This document shows, in pieces, positions 40,801 to 55,800 of a DNA stretch of 64,000 nucleotides; the stretch's first letter is position 1, and each line of letters starts with the position of its first letter. This DNA comes from Siphonodentalium dalli (lineage: Eukaryota > Mollusca > Scaphopoda > Gadilida > Siphonodentaliidae): the NCBI GenBank assembly GCA_032622095.1, contig CP136063.1, forward strand, positions 177,175,956 to 177,239,955. Direction: 5' to 3'. Made by a program: the position numbers and the translations under genes. The notes under the pieces were generated by a model. The model was not told where the DNA came from. It was given only the letters and a program-made list of their open reading frames with translations, and did not search any database.

Positions 40801-43800
40801 GATCAAAATTAAGCACAGAACACACCTCCGTACCTAAAATAAAACAACATGTTACCAGCTTATTCCACGTGATCAGTTAATACAATGTTTTGGAACTTCC
40901 ACTTTCAAATGGTATATAATATGGAATATGTTCTATATAATGTGATATGGTGATTCGAAAATTAAGTGGGCCTTTAATATTTGTGGAAAATTAAAAAAAC
41001 AATTCGCCAAACATTAAAAGGATGATTGTGATCCTGAAAAAATATTAACATTTACTTTCAATATACTTATAATATATATCTAAAATGTCCATTTTGCTGA
41101 TATTATCCAAGATTTGGCTGTTACTTGGTCACATGGTAACCCATTGACAAGCAAAATAACGCAACGATAGCATAAACTTTGCATACATAAAGCATTAATG
41201 AATTAAATCCCAGCTTTTGAAGTTTGCCGCATCAGGAGAGAACTCTGAGAATGCAACAACTTCGCCAAAATATGTCATAGTTCACATTAGAAGTCAAAAC
41301 AAAATTTGACAAGAAAATGAACAAATATAGAATGAGACAAAAATTGCCTGGAAAAATCCCAGTGAACCCCCCACAACTTTGTGGGAGAATAATTATGATT
41401 GTTGACAACGCTAACAGATAGGGCCTTTAGTATAAATTCTCCCCCTTATTTGAACTTGGAAAAGAAAAAATTTCTGCACAATAGTATAGACATCATAACA
41501 CATTGTATGGCTGTATATATAAATTTGGAGCAAATAAACATACCGTATGATTTGCTTGTTTTATTACTTTCACCCTCTTCGGTTAAGTCTTCACACCAAA
41601 GACACAACACTGAAGAATCCAGATTCCAATATAATTCATTCACCTAAAAACAGTAAAGACATGTATTATCTGTGAAAAGATAGTGCAGTCGGAAAGCAGA
41701 TATGAGTGATATAAATCTAAATAAGTTCGGTGGTTTCGATGGGTTTAAAAGTTCCCTTATCCACGGTGGGGAATCAAGCGTTTTCGAGTTGATGAGTATC
41801 ACACATTCAAAATGGCTGAGGCGCTCGCCAATGCGACCATAAATGAGGAAAAAGGTTAATAAACTAGCACTTGACATATTACATAGTATTTTGGCAGCTA
41901 TACGAGCATATACTGTACTATTTTTCAAACAAGGTGATACCTCATTTGTGTCCAAACTCACAGTTGTTTGCTATAACATTCTGACCAAAGTTGTCAGTTG
42001 AAGGATTCTCCTAGATGTATGGACAGGTGTATTCACGAACCTCCGACTGGCAACTGTGGTCAAAATGGTATAGAATACTACCACGTATTTCGGAACTATA
42101 AGGTATGAACTTGTTTTAAAAATAACCAAATATATGCTCATAACAGTCAAAATGCTATATTTTGTGTCAGTTCCTCATACATTATGTTTTTGTGCGTTAG
42201 CATATTTTGAATGCATGGTACTCACCAAGTGATTCTTTCACCGTGTTATCTAAAGGTCTGCTCAACTTTTAAAGCAATAAGAGCACACAAAAGGTTAGTT
42301 ACGCTTAGCGTATGGTCATATTATTGAGAAGGGACCAACGATATTATGAGGAGCAAGATAAAGAGTCTACCTATATTAATTTATTAGAATTATAGAGAAA
42401 TCTGGTTCTGGAATTTATACAATGAATATGATAAATATCTGCTTTATTCATGATTCAAACTTCGTTGACCAGCAGCTGCTACATATGTTTCTGATAGTCC
42501 AGCTGCAAATTGTTCTGGTGTGTTACGTGCTATGACATCTTGGTTTAATTTGTTCCAGTACACTGTTGTGTCCACAAAAATTAATGTTTGTACTGGTCCC
42601 AGAACGTTGATGGTAACTCAAAGCACTTGTTATTGTGTGATTCTCTACTCTCAAGGATATTTGTTATATTACAGTCCCTGTATTGCTTTGTTTGAATTTT
42701 CCTCCTTGTCTTAGCCTTAGTTAGTAAGTCATTCGCTGGTAAAGCTCGTACCACACCCTTATAGATATGTAGTTCAATCGCTGTGTTTTCCTAGGAGTAC
42801 ATGTATAGTGCTGGTAGTTGCTGCTATTCTAACATTCTCCTCATGGTGCCCTCTTCTCTTAACCCTTTACCCAACAAACCGGCCAAAACCGGCCAAATAA
42901 AGCTGCAACAGCCTAAATTATCTTGGGTCTGTCTCAATACAAGACAGTCAATGACTGTGGGCTCGCTCACCAGACTGCAAAGACTGATAAGACTGGGACT
43001 CTGGAGACCAAAACAGTCAGCACTTTTCATAATCACTTTAAAAGAAGTAGATTTATACAGGATATGTGGCTAGAGAGACTTCAAGTATGTAGCTTGGTAA
43101 AAATCCACCTTGAAATTGCCAACTGTACACTACTGATCACCCCCCTCCTCCAGCTCAACAAGTCCCCTCCCGACCGGGATCCAGACTCCCAAGTCTTAGG
43201 TTGGAATTTCACAACCGACACCTCAAACTTTCTCAATTGTTGGAAATTTCCAATCTCACAAGCGCCTTTGTCTAAAACCATTTAAACATGTATGAAGCCC
43301 AATTATCCATGGACCCAAAAACACAATACATTTATGTCCGACCAATCAGTCAATTGGTTCCAAGGTAGATGTTTTAATGAATTTGGAATTTCGATGATTT
43401 TATTAGACTCCCCATAGCCTGCCATTTCTTGACAGGTTGACCTCATTTTAACAAATCTGAATCTCAGTCACTAAAGGATCCTATTGATTCCTCCATACTA
43501 TATGTAAGCTAAATAGTCCAAACTCTCTTGAGAAGACATTTTAAGAATTACTATAGAGACATATAGTTATGTCCCTGGTCCCACCCTATTTAACCTGGTG
43601 ACTCCATCTGAATAAATTTGAATCCCAGACACCAAAGAACCCTTCATACATATCATAAATATCAGTCAAATAGACCTGATGGTCCTTGTGAAGGAAGCAT
43701 ATTAAGAGGGAAACTGTCCTTCGCTTGGCCCCTATTTGACCAGGTGACCCCATTAAAAAAATCTGAATTGCAGTCAAGGAAGAACATTCCATTCTATATA

Positions 43801-46800
43801 AGCCAACTAGTTCTTGCAAACATATTTTAAGAATTACTATGTAGTGAAATAGTTAAGTCTCTTGCTCTGCCCTTATTTGACTTTGTGATCCCATTTTCAC
43901 AAATCTGATAAGGATAAAAATTAAGTTCCCCAGTTGAAGTTGGTGATATTCACCCATTGGGCACCTCATTTATGAATTTTATCTTCTGCAAATTAGGGGA
44001 TATAGAAACTTCCTAGAAGGGAAATTTAACTAACAACAATGTAAATTTGATACTATAGATACTTCCCAGAAGATGAGGCCTAAGCAGAATGAGGTCGCCA
44101 GAGGGTGAATTTGGTGATGCTAGCCTGCTGTGCGGAATAGCATCACAAAAAGCGTGTTTGTTCCTACATTGTGCATGCCTGGCCTCAAGCAACACAATGT
44201 ATTATACAACAAGCCTTGAAATAGTGTGATAGTGTGTCTGTCATTTGCAGAATGAGGTCCCCAGAGGGTGAATTTAGTGACTCTAAATTCACCCTCTGGG
44301 GACCTCATTCTGATAAGGCCCTCAACTGCTATGGAAGACCTAGAATAAAATTGAATTTCCCCAGTTGAAGTTGGTGATGTTCACCCATTGGGCCCCTCAA
44401 TTATGAATTTTATCTTCTGCAAATTAGGGGATATAGAAACTTCCTAGAAGGGAAATTTAACTAACAACAATGTAAATTTGATACTATAGATACTTCCCAG
44501 AAGATGAGGCCTAAGCAGAATGAGGTCTCCAAATGGTGAATTTGGTGATGCTAGCCCGCTATGTGGGATAGCATCACTACAAGCATGTCTGTTCCTACAT
44601 TGTGCATGTCTGGCCTCAAGCAACACACTGTATTATACAATCAAGCCTTGAGATAGTCTGTCTGTTATTTGCAGAATGAGGTCCCCAGAGGGTGAATTTA
44701 GTGACGCTTTCCTGCACAGCGGGCTAGTATCACTAAATTCACTCTCTGGGGACCTCATTCTGATAAGGCCCTCAACTGCTATGGAAGACCTAGAATAAGA
44801 TTGAAGTTCCCCAGTTGAAATTGGTGATGTTCACCCATTGGGCACCTCAATCATGAATTTTATCTTCTGCAAATTAAGGGATACAGAAACTTCCTAGAAG
44901 GGAAATTTAACTAACAACAATGTAAATTTGATACTATAGATACTTCCCAGAAGATGAGGCCTAAGCAGAATGAGATCTTGAGACTCTAGATACTTCCCAG
45001 AAGATGAGGCCTAAGCAGAATAATGTTCTCAGAGGGTGTATTGGGTTATGCTAGCCTGCTGTGTGGAACAACATGAATTCACCCTCTGGGAACCTCATAC
45101 CTCCAATGCCAGACACTTGGAGAAAATGAAATTAATCTGATTTTAATGACCACTGAGTGATAATGTAAACAACAAGGGTGCTTCATTGATAACACCATTA
45201 ATCTCATTTAAATTATGAATGACATGAATACACTCCCTGGGGACTCTGCCTACATAAATTGATCAAGGAGTTCCTGAATATTTTATTATTTTTTGGGGAA
45301 TTATGGCCATAACTCTGTTAAAATATATCGGATCAAACCCATATTTTAACTTGATCTGTATATAAGTGTCAAAAATTCATATACCAAATTTGGTGTTGAT
45401 CAGATGAAAAATGTTTGAGTAATCCTGTCTTGGATGAATTCTATATCAAAACAAGAGTGGAAGGGGTTAAATAAACAATACCAAAATCCATACAGATGAA
45501 GAACATGCTAAGAAAAATGTAGGTAAGAAATATGAGACTGTGATGGGTCCTAAACAAAAATTAAAGGTCAAAATGCAAAAATTTAATTTTTTGTTTTTAG
45601 AAATGTCCCTGGCTCTGCCCCTATTTGACCCAGTGACCCAATTTGAACAAATCTGATTCCCAGTCACCCAAGGTCCCTCAGTACCAAATATAAGCTGAAT
45701 AGGCCAAATATTTTTTTAGAAGAAGCCATTGTAAGAATTACTATGAGTTATGGCCCTGGTTTCTCAACTAATTGACCGGGTGACCTCATTTGAACAAATC
45801 TGAACACCAGTCACCCAAGGACCCTCCATACCAAATATTAGCTAAATCGGCACAATGGTTATGAACAAGAAGTTGTTGTAAGAATTACTATGGAGGAATA
45901 GAGTTATGGCCCTGGTTTCACAACTATTTGACCCAGTGACGTCATTTGAACAAATCTGAATGAGAGTCACCTAGGGAACATCCACACCAAATATGAACCA
46001 ATTCGGTATGATGGTTTCAGAGGAGAAGATGTTTAAAAAAAAAGTTGACGGACAGACGGACGGACGGACGGACGACGGACGAGGAGTGATGACTATAGCT
46101 CCACCGGAGACTTCGTCTCAGGTGAGCTAAAAACCATACAAATATGGATATCATTGGAACCGGCTCATTGACCACATTGTGATGGTTACAGTTATGCCCT
46201 GTGCCAATGCATTCTCTTATATATGCGAGTCGACCATAGGTCACCTCGCATATATAAGAGAATGCATTGGCCTAAAAAAAATATTTTTTAATTCTTTTTA
46301 CCATTTTTCTTACATTCTTTAACAATTTTATAATTTTTAATGTGTTAAGTCAATGCATTCTCTTCTGTTGGGTAAAGGGTTAACCTATTGTCTCCAGTGA
46401 TGAATCTGGCTGCCTTTCATTGAATCTTTTCATGGAGATCTATATTTTTCTGCTGGTAGGGGTACCATATTATATCTCTGTAGTCCATTATCTATCTTAC
46501 TAATGATATATAGGCATTTTGCTGGCATAATCTTCAGATTTCTTCTGACAAAGCGGAGTGTGGTGCTTGCCTTCTCGGCCTCGTTTTTCACCTGTGTTGT
46601 CCATTTCAGGTCCTTCGAAATCTGGGTGATATGGGTGATGTTTACCAATAAGTCACCTCGAATATGCAATTTATCTTCTGCAAATTAGGGATATAGATAC
46701 TGAACAGAAGGGAAAAAGTAACAAAAACAATGTCAATTATAGACTATAGATACATCCCAGATGATGAGGCCCAAGCAGAATGAGGTCCTCAGATGATGAA

Positions 46801-49800
46801 TTTGGTGATGTTAGCCTACTGTGCTAAATTCACCCTCTGATGACCTCATTCTGCAAATGTCAGACACACTATATCCAGACTTGGGTAAGTTTTATATGAT
46901 GGTTTAACTATAATGGTACATTCCAGTTAAATCATATGATCACAAGAATTAATTTGAAAGTATAAAATGGTATATTATAAAACAATATATCACTTCAATT
47001 TACTGAATCATTTTTTGTTTTCCAATAACAGATTTTAATCTGTGGATTTTAACACGACGCACCTTGACTTGCTTGACTCCAAATGGTAACGTGAATTCAC
47101 CATGGCGTAACCCATTCTTCTCAAAGAAGATGATATCATGTTTATTGGGCCGCCTCTGTGAGGATGCTATAAGACTTCCAGAAGGCCTAGAAGTGGTAAA
47201 GAAAACACATGATTTACACAAAAATATCCATGATATGCAATATCAAGAGTATGTAATCCAAAATATCCACTAAGATGAAACTTATAACATCCTATTACAT
47301 TTAGACCATAACAAACTGGAATTCCTCATACAGCAATGCCCTAAATAATTGACTCCTTAACCACAGCAGAATTATGGTTAACTTTTCAGGATTTAGTTGG
47401 AAATATGGCTTGTTGCCATTCATTGGAAATCTCTCACTGAGTGAGAGCTTTCCGATGAATGGCGACAAGCCATATTTCCGACTAAATCCTGAAAAGTTAC
47501 CCATAATTATGCTGTGGTTAAGGAGTCGATTATTTAGGGCATCACTCTATATACTAATGTTTACCGACAAAGTTTGGAAACAAATTTAAATAAAAAGGCA
47601 TATAGCGGTCATTTTGAAAATTGGTTATTCATGACAACCACAGGCAACATTGAGCTTGACTCCCAAGCATTAATACCGAGAATATGTGCTAAGTTTGGTG
47701 CTTTTATCACAGAATGCTAAATGTTTGCAGCAGAGTTAATGATGATAAATATTTTTCATATATAACCCAAGGTTTTTTCACAGATAAAACAAAATGAGAA
47801 AAAACTTCCAAATAGTTCCAAATGTGCAATTACAACACTATAGTAGTAATTTAATAAACTTAACATCTATAAGAAGTATCCCACTTAAAACTTATAACAA
47901 GCCACATTATAAAATATATAAAGCAGACACTGTGAGACACATGAATGCCAAATAAAGTAATTTGTTATGGTATTAGTTAATTCTGTAATTAGTGTTGTCA
48001 TTGAATTAATGAAATAAATTGATACAAATTTTATATCTTACAAGATAGTCTCATCAAGAGGATTTTTTTACATGAAATGTGTAACTTTTTACACAAGAGT
48101 CTATATCAAAGCAAAATACATTTTGTAAAAATTACCCTCAAACCCTGAACATATCTTTAGCAATGTAAAGAACTTACTTCCAAGCCAAGGCCTGTTCGAA
48201 GCCATCAACGATCTCACTCGTAGAATGATGTACACACTCCCGGGTCCACACTCGCATCTTTCTACAACCTAAAATAATGAAAGTGGCAATGACACTGAAG
48301 CTCAACTTGGAGATGGGCTAATGTCAAACATGACAGTTAATGGAGCGATAAGGAATGCAGAAGTTGGTATGTCTATGTTATACTAAACACCAAACGGACT
48401 AAAATTGAATATGGCCACTGGCGGCCATGTTTTTCAACGGAATTCGAAAAAAAATTGTAATCTCCCATCTAGAGGTCACCCTGAAGATCAATAAGAAGTT
48501 TGGTGATGCTCAAATGAGGGATGTGGCCTGTAGGGTGTGCCGAAGGATTTAGTCATACAAAGGGTAAAATCCGAGATGGCTGCAAGTAGCTATGTTTTTA
48601 AAATCATTACAATTCAATAGCTCCCATCTAGAAGTGATCCCAAACATGCCTACAAATTTTTAAAACATTTCGTCAATAATTGTGGACTGCAGGGAGTGCT
48701 GATGGATCAAATGCTGGCAGTCATATTTTCCAACAGAATTTGGAATAAATGGTAAGCTCCCATCTAGAGGTCACTCCGAAGATACAAATGAAGTTTGGTA
48801 ATGATCGGATAAGAGATGCGACCTGTAGGATGTGCTAATGGAAATTGTTGACAGATGCACGTACATACATACATCCGTGCGCACAGCTGGATGACCAAGC
48901 CATGGCAATAGCTCAAACTTGACTATGTCAAGTTGGGCTAAAAATAATTTAAGTTGGATAAGAACATGTCTGCAATAATTATGAAACCATCCGCTACACA
49001 GTCTTGTTAATTAGCAGGAATTTGCCGGGGCTAAAAAAATGCCAAGCAAGATAGGTATATTTTAAGGCAACGCCAGGGAATGTAAGTGGGTCCAATTCGG
49101 GACATAGTCAGGTTTATTCCTAATTTCAGATGGTGAAATTCCCTATTCACAGAAATTCAGATATTTTCTTATCAAAAGATAGGATTTCTCATTCATTTTA
49201 TGAAGTTTTTCAAGTCCTCTTGCTCCATTTGCATAAAATAGGAGAAAAAGAAAAAATAGAATAGAAACAATAGAAATACATGTAGATTAAACGTATTGAT
49301 TACATTGAGATTCATAAAGAAAATGCTTGTTTCTATATTCTCTATCCCAAGCCTCTATGGCCCATTTTTTCTCAAATGGAAAGGGCCATGAGGAACCTTT
49401 CCCAAAATGGATGAAAAAATCATTGCAAGAAATTTTACCTTCAAGTTTGCTAAAGAGGCTAGGATCTGCAGAGTGGAATACTCTACGCAAACATTGTATA
49501 TTAAAATCGAGTTTATAATTTTGGAGTTTGGCCCTTTATCATCAGACTTTGTTTTGGTCTGGAAATAGAAAGTCTATGACAAGAAATCAGACCCACTATT
49601 TATAAGTGGTTCTGTAGTTAAAGGTACTCAATCCGATTTGATGGTCCCCATATCATCAGATTCCAACAACAACAAAAAGTTTTGAAATGCCGCTTCAGTT
49701 TTCAGAATCGAGTAATTGCCCAAAAATAATGATAACCAGTCAACAATTGTATAAAATAGCCGAAAACCTGTTATTTATCAACATTTTGTTCAACGAAATT

Positions 49801-52800
49801 TTGCCGGTTTGTCAAATATCTTGATTTTAGAGTTACCCATCTTCATCCGCAATTTGGTCAAAGAAAGTCTTCTTGTCAACTGTTTACTGGGCCACTTAAA
49901 ACAGTGGTGAAAAATAATAGATTTCAAACATCGATATCTGATCACTCTGAGCTTTGATGGGTGGGTTCATCGGCTCGAATCAAATATTTTTACCCCCGAA
50001 GCCAAGGAGATAGTAATTTGCGAGCGTTAATTCGGATTATGCATCTTTAACTTAGACTGATAATACAAGTGAAGCAGGATTCCTATTGATTGGTGGGAAA
50101 AGTTTAGATAATAAGTTCAACAAACATCCGTTGGTTGAAATTATTATTTGAACATTTCCTTAGGGAACTACTAGTCAATGAGTATTCAGTAAAGAAAGGG
50201 TTAATGTTGAATTTCCTGGGAAGTCCCTTATATGGGAATTCTAATGTACACCTTTATAACTTTATGAGAAAATACGTTCAGTCAAGAACTGGTTAAATGG
50301 AATAGAATTAGCTACAATTATTTAGAGCATTACTGTACAATACCCTAGATGAGTGCAAGTCTGAATTTGGTGTGTCTGACATTTGCAGAATTAGGTCACC
50401 AGAGGGTGAATTTAGTGACGCTATCCTGCAAAGTGGGCTAGCATCACCAAATTCAACCTCTGGGACCTCATTCTGCTTAGGCCTCAACTCCTAAGGGAGA
50501 CCTGGGATCAGATTGAAGTTCCCTTGTTGAAGTTGGTGATGTTCACCCCGAGTCACCATGATTATGCATTTTATCTTCAGCAAATTAGGGGATATAGAAA
50601 CTGAACTGAAAGGAAAAAAAAATAAAACAATGTTAAAATTTGAGACTATATACTTCCCAGAAGATGAGTACTACAAATTTTATATTGTTTGCCAAGCACA
50701 CGGGTATAATTAAAGCTTTCGCTGGCCTCTTGAAGAGAAATGTAATTATTTTGATACCTGTGTCTGGACATATTGTGCTGACAGCAAAGAACTGTCCGTC
50801 TCCCCTCCACGATATACGCGAGGATTGATCATCCCACGGTAAAGACGGTTTAACATTCTGAAATTAGAAAGAGAGGACCAGGCTTAGTAATAGGGCATGA
50901 GCAATTTCATCTCCCAAGCAAGCCTGATTATAGTGTGCCTGTCATTTGCAGAATGAGGTCCCCAGATCACCAAATTCACCCTCTGGGGACTTCATGGCCC
51001 TATCTGCTATGATAGACATAGACTCAGATTTGAACTATTGGGAACCTCGATAATGCAATGTGTTGTCTGCCAATTTGGAGATATAGAGAAGTTAAACTAA
51101 AAAAGAAATAGATTCTATGTGATTCTAAGTTTCTATAGAAATTTGATAATAAAGAAACTTTCCAGAGAAGATGAGGCCTAAGCAGAATGAGGTCCGCATA
51201 GGGTGAATTTAGTGATGCTAGCCCACCATGCGGGATAGCGTCACTAATTTCACCCTATGTGGACCTCATTCTGCAAATGACAGGCACACTAAACTCAGGC
51301 TTGCTCCCAAGCAACTATGGTCTAGTATAAGCACCATCCGCCACAGTGAATTTGGTAAACCCAAATATGTTGTGAATTGCAAACATAATTATGCGAATAT
51401 AGTTAGCCCATTGCGAACCACTTTTGAAAAGTTAACCCTTTCAGTGCCAAGTCCGGTTTTTGTATCAACCAATATTTAAGGGTTTAAAAGAAACACAATG
51501 TACTCACTGCACTGAACTTAATCTGATTTCATTATATTTACACTCACACATGCATTTGGTCTGAGGAACTTGAATGAAGAATGTTGGTTGGTTGAAAATG
51601 CATCATGTGACATTGCACGCGGTGACCAACTTGTTTCCGTATTGTATGAAAGCAACTTGAAAAGCACCTGCAGAATACTGTTCCAAATGGGCACTAATTG
51701 TTCTTTTAACCCTTTGGCGAGTAGAACGACATATATGTCGTCTATCGGTTGAGGAGTAGAACGACATATATGTCGTTTCAGGAAGTGTTATTTTACGTAG
51801 ACATAACTTCAATAAATCATCTGATTTATAAATGATTTGTATAGGAGTTATTTTGATTAATATAATGTCCCAAATGTATAAGTGCAATCGATTATGATAA
51901 CACACGTTAACAAAAAATGCACATAAATTAAAATGAATTATTGACCCTTTTGACCCGAACTTGTTAATAATTATTGCTATGACGTTAAATTTACTCATGA
52001 CGTCATGTATATGACATTACAGATACTCTCCAAAGGGTTAAACATTTTAATTTCTTATATATGGCCAGGATATTTATAAAATCAACATATTTTATGTGGC
52101 ATTGAGTTTTGCTCAACATAGCGGTCACCATTAATGCTCAGATAGAATGTCTTTGAATGCTTGACTTAATTATGAGGTAATTTTATGAGGCCAAATTTAA
52201 TGAGGCCAAAAGCTTTCGCCAAATGAAAATATTTTTTTGCCGAATGATATTGGGCTGAATTAAGGGGTTCATGGGAAAATTATTCATGCTGTTGGCAATG
52301 GCCACTTCTAAGAATTCCAATGTTTTAGACATTTACTTCCATATCATCACCAAACAAATATTGCGGATTCAGATAATTGGAATGAATTACATCTACAGAC
52401 AAATTGCCATGAAATGAGAATGAATTAATCACGACAGCAACGGTAATTCTTGCCCCTCAGGTGAATTCTCATGAGGAAATAGAGCAATCACTGGCCAACA
52501 TACATGTAAAGTCTACATTAACTTGCGGACACCTCTAAATACAGGGTAATTAGTTGTGATAGCATCACCATCTTACTCATTGACCCTATCTCTCCGAAAT
52601 ACAACCAGATTAACTAGCTGTTAGAGGTGTTAAATACTGTGGCATTCGTGACCGATGGTTTAAGCAGCCAATTTCTAAATAATTACATTTTTTTGACGAA
52701 ATGAGAACTCATTTGCCAAAACTTTTGCAAAATGAATTTTTTTTTGCCAAATTCTCTCAGAAGTTGCAAAATGATATGGGGCCCAAATTAAGGGGTTCAT

Positions 52801-55800
52801 GGAAAATTTGATTCTTGCTATTGGCAATGGCCACTTCCAAGATTTTTTTTTTTTTAGACATTTAAGTCCACATCATGACCAAACTAATATTGTGGATTCA
52901 GATAATTGGGATGAACTACATCTACGGACCAGTTGCCATGAAATCAGAAAGAACAAATCCATGCAGTAGTGGTAATTCTTGCCCCTCAGGTGAATTGTCA
53001 TAAAAAATAGACCAATCACTGGCCATTATACATGTAAAGTCTACAATAACTTGTGGATACCCCTAAATAAAGAGTATTAGTTGTGATAGCATCACCATCC
53101 TACTCATTAACCCTACCTCTCTGAAAAACAATCAGATTAACTACCTGTTAATAGAGGTGTTAACGATCTGCATAAGCCACTACCAGAATACTGTGGCATT
53201 CATGACAGATGGTTTAAGCAGCCAATTTCTAAATAATATACATTTTTTTTAGGAAATGAGAACTCGTTTGATGAAACTTTTGTCAAATGAAAATATTTGG
53301 CAAGCGGCATCGTGAACCCTGTTCATTACATCTATTAAATTCACCATTGGAATTGGCCAATTTGGTCAAAATTATAATAAGCATTTTTTGTTTTTTGTCG
53401 TTGATACAGTAATGCCCTAAATAATCGACTCCTTAACCACATCAGAATTATTGGTAACTTTTCAGGATTTAGTCGGAAATATTTCCGACTAAATCCTGAA
53501 AAGTCACCCATAATTATACAGGAGTCGATTATTTAGGGCATTACTGTACAACACTAAAATTTTGAGAAATTGACAAGGAAATCTTGTAGATGAGCACAAA
53601 CCTCAGCCTTCTGTGCCGCAGCTTGTTTCCCTGCTGCTCCATGGAATTGAGTCTCCTTCTTCCCCCATCCAACATCAATAAATTTTGCTAGAAAATGAAA
53701 TCAGTGTTAAATCGCAACGTGTTTTATCTATTTCATATCTCCCTGCAATTGGAATGAAAATCAATCCTTATTACCCTTTGAACCCTGATGCCCCACAGCG
53801 ATCGGCACACTGACCCGGGCCTCCCTGTGGTATTTTCTCTTAAATTGCACAGTGTTTTGTCACATGATGTTGGTTATGTTTAAATTGTGACACAGGGAGA
53901 CTTTGCCATGCAGAAACTCCATGGAATTGACTGGATTTGTATGTTTATATGATAATAATGTACAGAAAATGACAAAACAGCCAATTCGTTCTGTGTGAAA
54001 TAAAAAGATTCAATCGCCGAAATGAAGTCAAGTGATGGTAGAAGGGTTTTTTATGACAACAGTAACATTAGGGTTATTACTGTGGAACAATAGGTACATT
54101 ATTGTGGACGACATTAGCATTGGCCTCATTAGACATATTTCAGACAAAATTATTCAGCGATTCTGCACAGATATACAGATTTAAGTCCTCGTACACATAT
54201 TCTCAAAATAAGTGTCCCTTTTACACTGTCCTCAGCTGTTAACGTCGTAACGTCAAAGCAATGTGGTCGTCACATTGATAACGCAATGAGTGTACGTTAG
54301 GACCGTGTTGAAAATCAGCGGACCTCGTTGAAGTTTAATGTGGACCGCGTTGAAGTTTAACGCATTGCTCTGGAGTCAACGAGGTCACGTAATGTCAGCT
54401 CTGAATTGCGTTAGGCTATTTTGTAGTATCTTTTAATTTTGTTTTATTTTCCGTTCACATTTGAATAATTCTGTGTTATTTTCCAACTCCTGGCCTCTGT
54501 TCGGACACCGTTCAAAATGATGTTGGAAAAATATCAAAGACAACACAATAAATGAGCCCTTTAAGGGAAATAAGTCTTCCTGTTCCCGGTTGATAATATA
54601 TAAATACTTATGAGGAAGGATTGGAATGCCCAGACATGACAGAGAATCAACAACATATTGGCACCGCCCTACATGTAATTAAATGCCTGACACACTATCA
54701 ATGGAAGACACACCTCCGCATTGTTAGAAAGAAATTCAGAACGTCAATCTACTTGAGAGATGCCGACATGTGTGCAGTACACAACAGAGATTGAACATTT
54801 CAACCCAAAACTCCATATTGGCCATGCTGTCAATCAATACAGAAGAAAAACTGGTAGGAGGAGTCATCTTAATCAAATTGCTACATTGTAATATAATATC
54901 TTGCCCAATAAAGCTGCGGATGCAGAATGGCCTTTGACCTAAATTTAATAATAACTTCAAATGTAGCAATGCGCACGCGTTGTCAAATAGAGGTTCACGT
55001 CAACTTCACGATGGGGAAGTTATGGTTTTTCATGCAAAGTCAACGGGGAACCGATCTCTGAGTAATATTTCTACAAACTTTATGCAAGTCAAAATAATCA
55101 AGTCCTGGTATTCTTCTGTATAAACAACAAAATCGTGTTTATTTTATAATTATTGTTGGTGAAAATTTTAAAACGTATGGAATTTTTTTTTTATGACATT
55201 TGTTCATAAAGTATAGGAACACTGTTTATTGTTACAAGCTATAGAAAACCGTTTCAGCCGACACCGTAACACGATAAAAGACCAAATATGCAAAACTGAG
55301 AAAAAAGTTATATGTATGCGCGGTTCCATACATGTACGTGTTTCAAACCGTGAAAACACTAATCTTAAGACACATGCAACTCTGTTCATCGGTTTGCATA
55401 TTCTACCCCCCCCCAGAATGTTAGTTAATACATGAAGAAGAAAGTAGCCTAATGTGTACTGTTTTAATTGATGTGTATTTTTGCGTGGGTGAGAACTAAT
55501 GACAATTATCGGTTGCTACATTGTATGTAATCTTCCATTCCGCATATTTCACATGGCCTTTGACTCCATGACAATGAACATGTGCTTGTCGCGTGATCAT
55601 ATAAAAGGGCCGGGGGCATTCGATGGGATATTTCATGTAACGCAAGATAACAATTGCAAGACAAGATAAGGTAAAAAAAATAACATGTGTCTCTGATTTG
55701 TTGACCTATAAACTGATAGATAATCACCGTTATATGATAATATATCTGGCGGTCATATTGCTCGGTGGACAAAACATGTGTCAGGACGTCATAAAGACGT

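Larger units (their letters stand above)
42859..46383. mobile_element. 3.5-kb nested block bounded by inverted TTAACCCTTTACCCAACA
   Basis: The 18-bp TTAACCCTTTACCCAACA at 42859-42876 recurs exactly inverted at 46366-46383. Between lie a short repeat (43093-43260), two arrays of the 'ccctatttgac' family, several GAGGTCC MITEs and a piece of the 'aatgcattggc' palindrome (46195-46275). It may be one old TTAA element expanded by later insertions; or the ends may belong to two separate elements. Confidence 0.55.

Noticed and set aside
42824-43285. Overlapping ORFs on both strands
   Set aside because: No homology, mutual shadows, and part of the region is a repeat shared with 24895-25070.
47301-47589. 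Mirror-image ORFs on both strands ([11 protein letters not shown])
   Set aside because: Produced by the palindrome of the foldback MITE; the same peptide appears at every copy.
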